Below are positions 1 to 10,232 of a DNA stretch of 52,951 nt, one piece after another. Source of the stretch: Actinomortierella ambigua (lineage: Eukaryota > Mortierellomycota > Mortierellomycetes > Mortierellales > Mortierellaceae); contig JAAAJB010000213.1 in the NCBI GenBank assembly GCA_016098155.1, forward strand, positions 1 to 52,951, read 5' to 3'. Position 1 is the stretch's first letter. Each line of letters starts with the position of its first letter. The notes beneath the pieces are model-generated. The model did not search any database and was not told the origin of the DNA. It saw only the letters and a program-made list of their open reading frames with translations. A program made the position numbers and the translations under genes.

Positions 1-653
1 GAGAGAGGCCTCACAATGGGTGCTGCATATGCAGCGCAGTTGAGGTGCCAACCAATCTCGTATGGTACGCTTGGTATTCCTGAGATCAGAGCTCCCCCCC
101 CCCCCACACACACACCCTCTTCTCCACATGCGAGTGATACTCCTGGTCGAGCGCGACCAAAAACAAAACTAGACCATGTCTTGGATGAACCCCCTACAAC
201 GGTCGACCAATGCATGAAACATCTTATTCAGGCACCAATGGTGTGCGCGAGCAACAGCGCTCAGTTTTAAAGTAAAGATGTCAGGAATATCACAAACCCC
301 CATTCTATCGCCTACTTTGAATCGTCGTTCCCACGCTCTATCACCATTCCTTGTGGGGCGATCCAAGCAATCACTCGGCACAGAAGAGGAGTAATATCGA
401 CACGGGCATTCCCGAAATCTGTTGTGTGTGCCCGCCATAGATGAGACGTAGCATCTTGGTCTCTAATGGTTTATTCTTTGATGTGCAGAATGCTGGTAGA
501 AAGAGGTGAAAGCAATATACATCCAGCCTACAATAGCTGAAAGATTGTAGCCGTCAAGACAGTAAATGTCTTGTTGAAAGTAGAAAAAAAGAAGGCGCTG
601 TGAGGTAGAGAGAAAAGGAGAGGTGACCAAAGAAAAAAAAAGGAAAAAGTAGC
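1..653. other. Left-edge intergenic stretch
   Basis: No supportable gene is seen here. The region lies 3' of the BAG6-like gene. A minus-strand open frame at 169-438 (about 89 codons) has no recognisable domain and no supporting context. Simple tracts include a C run near 93-102 and purine-rich sequence at 578-650 just past the BAG6-like stop codon. Confidence 0.6.
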
Positions 654-3600
654 TTAGGCCACATCCTCGTCCGAGACATCCTCCACACGCGTGCGGTGAT
701 CAGGCCTCTTGTGCTCGCTCTCCCCCTCCTCTTTCTTTGTAATCGCAGTAGTGGAAGCCGAAGAAGAGGATGAGGAGGACGAGGAGGACGAGGAGGACGA
801 AGACAAACTTCCAGTGTCACCAGATGTCGCCGCAAGCGCCATCTGGATAGCAGCCTCGACATTGCCACTCATGATCGCTTGGAACACTGTTGGCTGAGTC
901 CACTCAGAGGGCAGGCTCTCGCCATCCAGAAGGGCCTGCTTTACTCGGCCCATGATCCGATCGTGAGTCTCGGTCGATGTCTCTCCTGGCAATGGCCGTA
1001 CCCAATCCATGTTGGTAGTAAGCGAGGAAGGAGAGGAAGAAGATGCCGATGATGATGACGAGGATGATGGTCGCGAAGTGGTATTAACAATAGTCGACGA
1101 CGACGAAGAAGAAGAAGACCGATTCTGGGAAGACAAAGACGACGGAGAGGCATAAGGCGGAGCGGTCGAGCCCAAGAGCGAAGGGCCGACACACGACCGA
1201 CGGTTCCTCGAAGTGGTCGCCATCAACGGCCAAGCACCGCCCACCAACCCTCCAGCCTGCTCCTCACCCCGACGACGGGGGACAATGTTGGCACAGAGCA
1301 CATTGACCAGCGTATTCGTAGCCCGGTTCGACAGCTCGACCCAACGACGGCCATTGGCATGGATGGCCGACCCGACCACATGCGTCGCAATCCGCTGTGC
1401 CTCCGAATGATCCCGCTCCGGATACAGTCCATAAAACGCCACGCGCCACGCGCCCACCACATCGCGGATCCACAGAATCAGATCCCGCGCAAACGTGGAG
1501 CAGCTCGCCTCTCGGCCCAACGGCACCGCCACCACCATGTAAATCAGCCGTCGGAAATGTTCCCTCAACACCTCGGCCGACATTTGACGGATCCGCGACG
1601 CCGAAATCTCAATCGTCGCCGGTGGACTCAACGACTCGAGAATCTCCCCGAAATCAACGGCATTCAAAATACCGTTCGCCAACATCACTGCCACCGAATC
1701 CATGTTTTCTTCCGTCAGTTGCCGTCCACCCAATGCCCTCTCGCGAATAAACGTGTTGAACACTGGGTGCAGATTCCGCAGTGGCGCTGGGTAGCCTTCG
1801 ACCACCAACCGCGTGTCCCGGATCGTCACTGACTCGGAGATGCTGGTGATCAGGTCCTGCAGGATCGTGTTACGGTTGTCGGCGTCGTTGCACACAACAT
1901 CGGCCAACGTCCGCGGTGAGCCGTCCTCGCGTGGCTGATCCACCATTCGAAGCAAAGCCGAGATGAACACTCCGATACGACCAAGGTTGTACGCGGGAGA
2001 TCCCATCGACTGCTGCTGCTGTGCGGACGACGACGATGATGAAGAAGAAGACGACGAAGAAGACGAAGACGACGACGGACCTCCGAGCGTTGGTGTGCCT
2101 ACAGTTGGCGGAGAGGACGAGCCCGGTGATGCTCCCGTAGGCGAGGCTGCTCCGTGATGATTTGTCGTGTGTATCCGACGAGAGTCGCTTGAATTCGATC
2201 GCGAGATTTGGGTGTGCTGAGGGACTGGTGACGTATGGCGTGGTGATGTCGTAATGTTGGCGCTGGCATGGACGGTTGATGCAGACGATGTGTTGCCCAA
2301 CTGTCGTTGGATAGCTGCTTCCAGTGCAGACATGGAATGCTGCCGGCTCCGCTCTTCCGAAAGACGCCGTCTTGTCGACGGCCGAGCATACTCCGAAGGA
2401 GGTTCGTCAGACTGATCGCGTCGTCGGCGTCGGCCTAGCACCGTATTGGCAATGGCGTTGTCAAGAAGCATGCTCACTCGTTGAACAGCGGCGATGGCTG
2501 CTTCAGCGGATTGGGTTGCAGATTCGGCCGACTGGGCTGTGACAGCGGCAGCCGCCGCAAGATTGGACTGCGCTGCATTGGCTGAACGGTCTGGTGTACC
2601 TGTAGAGGAATCACTGGTCTGGAAGGATCGTCCATTAATCTGGCGCCAAAGGTCCTGGAGAGCCGAGTCAATATAATCTACCAGCACTTCGTCACCTTCG
2701 GAGGCGGAAGGACGGCGAGGAGGTTGTGTGGTATACGACAGATTGCCATCAGCTCCACGGGTCAACATGCCAACAGGGCCAGGTCCTGTACTGGGGCGAG
2801 ATGCTGAAGGATTGGACGATGGAGGGGCACTGGCTGCTAGGGCTTGCATGTTTCGCGCTGTTGCTCGCGCGTGTGCGACAACAGACGGAATGAGACTAGC
2901 TGGTACATTGTTCGTAGACGCTGCCGCCGGGCCCATGACAGCAGAGATAGGAAGAATGGCGGTGTGCCCCAAGGAGAAAGGAGAAGAGTGGGTGCTTCCC
3001 CGGGAGGTACTTGAAACGGGGCGTCCAACAATGCTTCCCATCAAGGGGATCGAGGATCTTGCCACATTAGGTACGTTGGCACGTGCGCCTCCTCCTCCTC
3101 TTCCTACTCCTCCTCCTGGGCGTGGCCAAGACCGTGAAGGAAGATATCGATAGTTGGTAGTGCCTGATCTGCCACCCTCAAATGAAGCATTCGCCAGCAT
3201 GGGAAACACTGTGTTTTGGACACTTGCGAGTCGATGCATAGCCCTTGCTGTCCTGACCGAGGCCTGTAGAAGGGAGTTTTGATCCATGTCGATAGATTGT
3301 CCATCATGATACCGCGTCGAAAGTCCACTCAAATGGTTGGCCATAGCACGATTTGCCTCTGAAAGCTGGTGCAATAGGTCGCTGAGTGTAGCCAAATCAA
3401 CAACATCGCCGTCCGCATTGTCGCCAACCGTTTCTAGGTGTGGAAGATCCAATGGCTCGAGCTCAACATCGCCGTCTAAAATAAAAAAAAGGGGGGAGGG
3501 GGAGAGAGAGAGTGAACGGTTTCTAATGTTAACATCTAAAACAATTATTCAGCATATATCACACGAGTGTAGACCGTGAGAGAACAAGGAATCAATCGGC

Positions 3601-5345
3601 GTCCATAGTAACAATTCTGTTCGAGAGCAGGTGCACACCTTCGCTGTCCGGTTGTGCAAGGATTATCTGGACGTTTCGGAGCTGCGCTGCAGCTCTGGAC
3701 AGTTCTGCCTCAATGGTGGGAAGATGCTATTTTCAGCGAAAAGCGAGCATTGTTAGTCACCCAAAATACAGGCTTGCCTCTTTGGTCGTCACGTGTAGAT
3801 CCTTGGTAACTGAGCCCCCCTCCAGCAGATCACACAAAGAAACGTAAAACGTCGCATCGACTTACAGGTAAACTATGCCCGCGAGGCACCGCTCTGCGTG
3901 TGAGGAGACTCGATCGACGTCCCGACGGACCACTGTTCCTGTTGGCTGAGGTAGGGCTGTTGCTGGGGTTCTGATTGTTGCTGTCATGACTCTGAGCTGA
4001 CATCGGCGGGAAGCTTGTCATCAGGAGGTCCGTGGTGAATGCCGAGAAAGGTGGCCTAGACTGTACAAGTGGGAGTGTGGCAGTAAATAGTAAGTAAGAG
4101 TTAGCAAGCAGTAGGAGACAATCCGTCGTCTCTGTGCAACGTATAGTCCATCATTTGTTCAAACCTCATAGGACATACAGCAAGGTCGCCATCCAAGCGG
4201 ATGACGGTTGGTGCAGTGGGACCCACACCCATACCGAAGCTATCGGCCAACGCTTGGACAATCTGTTGGTACTATCAGAACGTATCGAAAGGCCGCAAAG
4301 ATGAGATGCACATGTTATCACAATGCGTTTTTGCTCACTCATGAAAAAAACCTGGTTGGCAGAGCGCAGTGTAAAACACTTCGAAGATAAGAGTCAAAAC
4401 CGTGGGTGTTAATGGAGGTACATACACTCTGAGGATCGCCATCACCATCGACACCAATGATACTGACTTGGTAGTCGCTAGGCGTGAATCGAAGCGGATT
4501 AGCAGGCCATCCATTGGTGCCAAATGCAGCAGAAACGCCACTCCGCGGTTCGTCTAAAGGATGATGAGTAGGACAAAGCTGGGCGCGTCAGACTGCTGTA
4601 GTGTGTGTGTGTTTGTAGCAGTGCAGCTTCTTTCAGTTGGGATCACAGGACATGGTAGCGGGTGTGTTGGGTAATATTAGCATATTGAAGAGAGCCTTAC
4701 CGCTGTGCTGGTTCGATGATGGTGCATCCTCCGGACGAGTGACCAGGTGGAGAGTGTGGCCATCCTCGAGAGCTGGAACAACGAAAAGAAAAGGACGCGA
4801 TGGTTGGAATTCGCAGCGATAGACACATCGAAAAATGGGGGGGGGGAAGGGGAGAGGGGACAAATGGACGTAGAGTAGAGTGGGGCCCGCCAGGGGAAAA
4901 AATATTAGTCAAGCTTAGACTTTAACAACCCAACAATGTTGACACAAGGCATCCCCGTCTCATCCCTGCCGGATGAACACACATGCCGCATGAATGTCCA
5001 GCTGTCAATCAGAGCCATTGCCATTGACATACCATAGTCCCGCAGCACCTTCTCATCCCGCATCAGCTGTCCTCGGCAGATAAGTCGTTGTCTAGTGGTA
5101 GGCACCTCCAGCATCTCGTGCAGCAGCTGTTTGAGATCAGCCACCGTTTTGGACAGTTGAATCGACACTACATGGGTGGTAGGCTCCAGCGTCTTGATGT
5201 TGAGCGTTATAGGGGTGGTTGCTGCTGAGCTGGAGCTCGAGCTAGCAGGCTGACGGAAGGAGGAGGAGGAGGAGCTGCCGCTACCTCTACCATTGCCATT
5301 GCTGCCGCTGCTGGTGCTGGTGTTGTTGTTTCTAGGGATCGTCAT
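654..5345 (-). CDS. BAG6: BAG6/Scythe-like ubiquitin-like domain protein
   Basis: Seven exons read on the minus strand: 5345-5033, 4772-4701, 4553-4426, 4262-4179, 4060-3866, 3726-3639 and 3475-654. All join in phase to give about 1233 residues. Residues about 45-118 form a ubiquitin-like domain (TPITLNIKTLE, then a DGHTLHLV end) split by intron 1. A helical segment follows at about 300-370 (QLSEANRAMANHLSGL). Long Ser/Pro/Gly low-complexity tracts come next, then a conserved-looking helical domain at about 785-1030 and a short helical tail at about 1115-1180. In animals BAG6 is a chaperone holdase that, with SGTA and GET4/UBL4A, sorts tail-anchored and mislocalised proteins between ER insertion and degradation. 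Total length is close to human BAG6 (about 1130). A canonical C-terminal BAG domain is not obvious by eye. Poly-Ser runs may vary between strains. The alternative is another large UBL-domain protein; architecture and size favour BAG6-like. It is divergent from DONSON, with a 599-bp shared upstream region. Confidence 0.75.
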
Positions 5346-5944
5346 GGGTACACGGAGGGAGAGAGGGGCAAAGGAAAGAACAGCCGGTCTCTATTGCACA
5401 ATATAAATGTTGTATGGCACGGCAAGGAGGTGTCGAGAAGGCTCGCTTGTACAGACTAAAGTGTTGGTTCCTGGTCGTGTGAGGTGTAAACAAAAACAGT
5501 TTAGAGGCGGAGGAGAGGAAGGGAGAGGAGGAGAGGAGGAGAGAGGAGGAGTCTGTCGGGCAATAACTGCCAGACAAGGGAAAGAACGAAGAAAAGGAAA
5601 GGGAAGGGGAAAAGGAAAGGAACAGGCGAGATGGACAAGTGTTGCCTCTTGAGTGAATGAGTGAGTGAGTGAGTGAGAGGTTATATAAATGAGAATGGCG
5701 GAAAGTAAGAAAGGGCATAAAAAATAAAAGAGGAATTCCAACTCAAAGTCACACATTGATGGGGTGGCCAATGGCATGCTAAAAAAGAAAAAAACACACA
5801 CATTCATACATACACTCACCTCCTTCTTCGCCCTCTCCCATCTCACTTGGACTCGCTCATCCACCTGTCCTCTCTCTCGCCTGCGTCCATCTCCTCCTGC
5901 TCTCCCCCTCACTCCCTCACGTCCTTTTACGCCATCACACAGTA
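5346..5944. promoter_or_regulatory. Divergent intergenic region between BAG6-like and DONSON
   Basis: Start codons face away from each other across 599 bp, so this must carry both promoters and 5' leaders. It is strongly purine-rich on the plus strand at about 5510-5630 and pyrimidine-rich at about 5810-5940. No clear TATA box was identified. Core-promoter positions cannot be fixed from sequence alone. Confidence 0.5.
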
Positions 5945-8688
5945 ATGCTGCCTTCACGCAGAAAGCGAGCCCACCACGATTCATTGGGCATGTCGGCCTC
6001 GCAGCCAACACCCTCGACTGTCAGCCCGCATGGGCGATATCGTCCTCGCGGTGGCCTGCCGGGCAGCTCCACACCGACACCTCCATTCAAGAAGCCGACC
6101 TTGCAGAGGACTGTGTCGAGCCCCTTCCAGGTGCTCAACGCCTCCATACGCACCACGCGCAATCCGTTTGAGAGGCTGGCGTCGTCACCTGCGACAGCCT
6201 CGCTCCCGGTTAATTTCACTAGCATGCATGGCAGCGGGCTTGAGGAGGATAACGATGACGATGGCGACCAAGTCCACTCGGAAGAAAGGGTATGTGTGCG
6301 TGGTTTAATTCGTTCACCTGTGCTTCTTTGTTCCTATGGAATCAATCAACGACGCCCTTTGCCACCATTTTTGGCTTTAGTGTCTTTTTTAGCTGTGTAT
6401 GTTTCAACAGCAACTTCCCCCCTCCACAGACACTTGTTCAAACACACACACTGGCGCAGCATTCCGCTTGCGTTACTACGCACTACATGTCAATCCAGTA
6501 TGTCCCCTCCCCCCCCCTCTCGCTCTTCATCCCGATGGTGCTTGAACCGCCGTCTTCCTCCTCTCCTCCCCCTGCATCATCATCATCTTCTGTACTCCCC
6601 TGTGTCCCCCCACACACATTCCTCTCTTTCCTTCTCTCTCTGATGCCTTGCTTTTACCCTGTTTAGGATGGCGACAACAAGGACGACAGTTCACTCCGAC
6701 TGTTCTCATTCTCCCAGCCTCCTTCCTTCCGGCCAAGCCGACCCGAGGAGCTGGACTCGGACTATGACACCGAGGTCGATGACGATCACGACGGTGGCTC
6801 GGAAAAAGACATGCTGGCCACATCGAACCATCCGACCACACGGTCAAAGCTCCACGATGCCCTAGAGCAGTCACTCCGTGCGTCCTCGATCACGCCGATC
6901 CAGGAGCTAGACTTGCCCAGTGGGCCGAGTGATGGTCGCGTGAAGAAAGACCATATGAAGATCAAGGTACGCATATATATATCTACTACTCTTCATCATA
7001 TTACGGCTCCATGACATGCTGATTCTCATACAAACACGATCCGTGCCTATTTGGGCTGTGTACTGTACATAGACGACACTGCATCTTCCGTTAGACTGGA
7101 CGCTCAAGTCGTCGCTGTCTCTAACCTCCAAGGATAGCTTTGAGTGGTGCGATTACGGCCCTGTGGCTGATGAAATTGATGCTCTCCATCTCTTCAACAA
7201 AGCGTCGCTCCCTGCATCCTCTCCGACTTTGAGCACATTACCAGCGATCACAGAGCCCACTGATGAAACCGCATCAAGTCGTGTGTTGGTCATGTCGGCG
7301 CTGTATCATTGGATATACCCTGTAAATGCACCCGATGCCGTACAAGCGCGCACGATTGGCAGACTCCTAAAAAATGCCTCCAACATGTCCCAGAAGGAAA
7401 GGGGCTCAATTGTCGAGATTTTTACTCGAAATTCAGAGTGGTATGTATATCTGGATGATACGTTGGAATGTGGTTACACCAATGTTTGTTGTGATGTTTG
7501 TCCTGTCCAGCAGGAGTTTGGTACTGAAATTATACTTCTTGTGATGGTTTTTTTTTTCTTTTTTTTTTTTGAAACCCGTAGGAGACAATCCTTTTGCAAT
7601 CTCTACCAGCTCTTCAGGAACAAGGCCTGTCCGTATTTTTACTACATTGGAACATCATTTGCAGTTTTATTTCAAAACGAGTCTTCATCTTTGTCGGGCG
7701 AAATTGAGGCTACTCTAACACACTCCACAAGGGGTCTTCAAGAGACACTCACCAGAGAACGTATGAATCCGACTTTCACAAAAAAAAAAAAAAAAAAAAA
7801 AAAAACTCACAGAGACAGAGTTATTCGAGGTTCCTTGTTTTTTCTTGGCTGACGCAAACTTTGACTCTCCTTCCCCATCATGTACCGATAATAGACATTT
7901 TCTTTGAAGCTCTACCAGACATCGTAGGAACGGTGGCCCAGGATCACATCGGAGCAAAACATGACCTTGATGACGACGGCGATGAGGATGAAGTTGGCAT
8001 GATTGAGGATAACGACAAGGATGATAGTGGCCATGCCTCTATCAGCGGCAAAAAGAGTGGCTCCTCGGAGCGCAAAAGTCCCACGCCCCTATCCAACGCA
8101 CTACACTTTAAGGGTCGAATGCGAGTTCACGCGCTTTTTGATTTCCTGCTCAACTACAGACCCGAAGTTGAGGAAGAACGACTGTATCATTCGCCCGCGC
8201 TGATTGCCAGTGTCCCGTTCCTCCACGGCTCTCTCAAGCGAGCACAGGTATTTTCCTTTTTTTTTTTCCACAATTGTCTCAATCACTGATGGCGACCCCT
8301 TCCGTTGGTCTAAACAAATATTTTGTCGTTCCATCATGTCATCTCGTTCAAGCTATCCAAGAGTCGCCAGGTTAGCAAACAGGTACCAGGAACGGACCGT
8401 ATTGAGCGTGAGAACCGTATCGATGTGCAAGGCATTATTCTTCCAGCTCAACTCAAGAGGCTCCTGGAGTTGATGGCCACGCAGCAAACGAATACAGGAT
8501 TTACCTTCCAGGCTACTAGCCAACCCATCACTCACGGTGTCAACCTCCGGCCACTGGCAGAAAAGGGGACTGACAGTCAAGGTGGTGCTGCCGATGGTGA
8601 GCAACAACCCCTCATCAGCCAGCGTGGGCAAGATCAATACGGATATGACCCCTCAAGCAAGCTGTTCAGCTGGACTCCAACATCTTAA
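5945..8688 (+). CDS. DONSON: DONSON homologue (replisome/CMG assembly factor)
   Basis: Six exons: 5945-6289, 6667-6966, 7073-7440, 7582-7760, 7895-8247 and 8353-8688. All are in phase, giving about 626 residues (human DONSON about 566). Family landmarks visible: an N-terminal basic RRKRA and NPFERL motif (residues 73-78); TTLHLPLDW opening the conserved core; ALYHWIYPV; WRQSFCNLYQLFRNKACPYF, followed by FAVLFQ; TRGLQETL; and a C-terminal IDVQGIILPAQLK strand-helix region. In animals DONSON delivers GINS during assembly of the CMG helicase and protects stalled forks. The exon 4-5 junction is the least certain: I chose the acceptor at 7894 because it restores the frame and gives HIFFEALP, which fits the family. 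Introns 3 and 4 hold long T and A tracts. An acidic loop (about 415-440) interrupts the core. It is tail to tail with RPC11. Confidence 0.88.
7548..7570 (+). repeat. T-rich tract in DONSON intron 3
   Basis: A run of T interrupted by a single C sits just upstream of the intron 3 acceptor (AG at 7580-7581). It may act as an extended polypyrimidine tract and is complementary to the A run in the next intron. Confidence 0.85.
7780..7805 (+). repeat. 26-nt A homopolymer in DONSON intron 4
   Basis: An uninterrupted A run lies inside intron 4, just after the donor at 7761. Length is likely to be polymorphic or affected by sequencing error. It does not alter the coding frame if the intron is spliced as proposed. 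Confidence 0.9.
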
Positions 8689-8916
8689 TCTCAGCTTTAC
8701 AGACTTTCATAAACACACAAACGGGCAGCAGAGAGTCCGCCTTCCCTCTTCCACCCATCCACCTCATTCATACGTGTCTCGTGTGCAATGTACAAATATG
8801 ATACAATATTGAATATGATAGAGGAATAGATGAGAGGGAGAAGGGGAAAAAAAGGCAAAAATGCTCTATATGAATGTAGCGACTGTGTGCGGGTTTGATT
8901 CAAGGTGTCACTCCAA

Positions 8917-9560
8917 TTACTCCTTCCATTGCCAACCGCACTTGAGTTCACAACACTTGTAGAACGTCGTCATAGGCTCATCAGCGGATCGAGTCTGGAT
9001 CTGCATGTAGTATGCACGACTGTGTTCGCAGCGAGGGCAGGATGCTGTGAGTAGTGGCGTACAAAAAGAAAGAGGTTAGAAAAATGCCTCTTGTGCATGT
9101 CGTATCGAACTACTTTGATTCCATTGCCCTTGCCAAAGATCTGTTTGATTCATTCGTCATACCTTCAGTACTGTCGACATTGGCCCATGCCTCGTCACCA
9201 CCCAAAACATCGTCCGTCTCCTTGCTCTCCAGTGTCCTACGCTGGACAATCTATTCGGGTTGGAAGTTGCAGATCAAACGTGGGTGAAGAAGTGGTTAGC
9301 CATCTCGCTCATCACTCTCTGACTCGACGATTTCTCTGTGCATCTAGTCAAGTTCCTCTCTGAAACGTAGCCCTCTTCGCCCTGCTCCTGCTCAATTGGA
9401 CTGTTGGCTGGCTAGCACAAGGACAGATAAATTACGATAAACTACATCATACCGTCTTCACAACAATATAGACGTATGGACATGTCTGACAGTAGAACTG
9501 CTGTTGGGAGCCATCCGACTGAACCAGCAGCAGATTGGAGCACTGCGGACAAAAATACAT
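8917..9560 (-). CDS. RPC11: RNA polymerase III subunit RPC11 (POLR3K)
   Basis: Three exons: 9560-9453, 9250-9163 and 9044-8917, in phase, giving 107 residues (human 108, yeast 110). The N-terminal zinc ribbon has FCPQC and CQTCPY. A DDVLGGDEAWANVD linker follows. The C-terminal TFIIS-type zinc ribbon has SCPRCEH and the acidic hairpin QTRSADEPMTTFYKC. RPC11 gives Pol III its intrinsic RNA cleavage activity and supports termination and reinitiation. The start at 9560 was chosen because MYFCPQC aligns with the family N-terminus, although the frame stays open further upstream. Oddity: the usual C-terminal CGHRW motif reads CGWQW here, although the zinc cysteines are kept. It is tail to tail with DONSON (228 bp between stops) and divergent from the gene at 10233. 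Confidence 0.95.
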
Positions 9561-10232
9561 GATCAACTGTTGCAACTGAGAATGAAAGCCGTTCAATGCA
9601 ATGCAAGTAAAGAAAAAAAAAAGGCTGCATGCTGGTTTATTTTTTGTGGACCCGCAACGCAGTATTTGCGAGCAAACCTTGTTCTGCGACACTTCGCCCA
9701 ATCGCCAATCGCGAGAAGCTCGGCTTTCGCGTCGCGATTGACTACGGCCTCCAGGTGGTGAAGTAAGGTATTGCCAATCGAGATCAATCCCCCCTCCTTC
9801 TCCTCAGCACACCTACACCCCCCCCTCTTTCCCCCTATTCAAATCTCACTGTAATAGAACCTTTTCTTTTCGCTGTCCGTCCTTTCACCCTTGCCTCCAC
9901 CCCTTTCTCTCTCATCCTTTTCTCTATCCTCTCCTCTCTCTCCTCTGTCTCTGTCTGTCGACATCGCATCACTCCCTATGTTTTGTGCTGTAGTTTAGCT
10001 GATCCGTGTGAATAAAACCCCACGTTGGTGAGAGAATTAGGGAGAGAGAGGTCATCACTTTCATTCATCTCTCTCTTCATCTTCATTCCCACCCCCTCCT
10101 CTTCTTCATTGCGACATCACTCTTCCCCCCTCCTCTTGTTGAACCCTTCTATTTTTTTTTTCTCTAAAAAAAAAAAAAGAATTGTTCCAAACAACAAAAG
10201 AAGAAGAAAAAAAAGGCCTCCTCTCCTCAGCG
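9561..10232. promoter_or_regulatory. Divergent intergenic region between RPC11 and the fucosyltransferase-like gene
   Basis: This 672-bp stretch carries promoters for both flanking genes. The plus strand is strongly CT-rich from about 9785 to 9960, typical of fungal promoters and transcription starts, and A-rich just before the ATG at 10233. No defined binding site is claimed. Confidence 0.5.

Noticed and set aside
7819..7895. Alternative DONSON exon 5 starting at 7819
   Set aside because: It runs into a stop within about 90 nt and needs an extra 37-nt intron. The acceptor at 7894 keeps frame and restores family-like residues.
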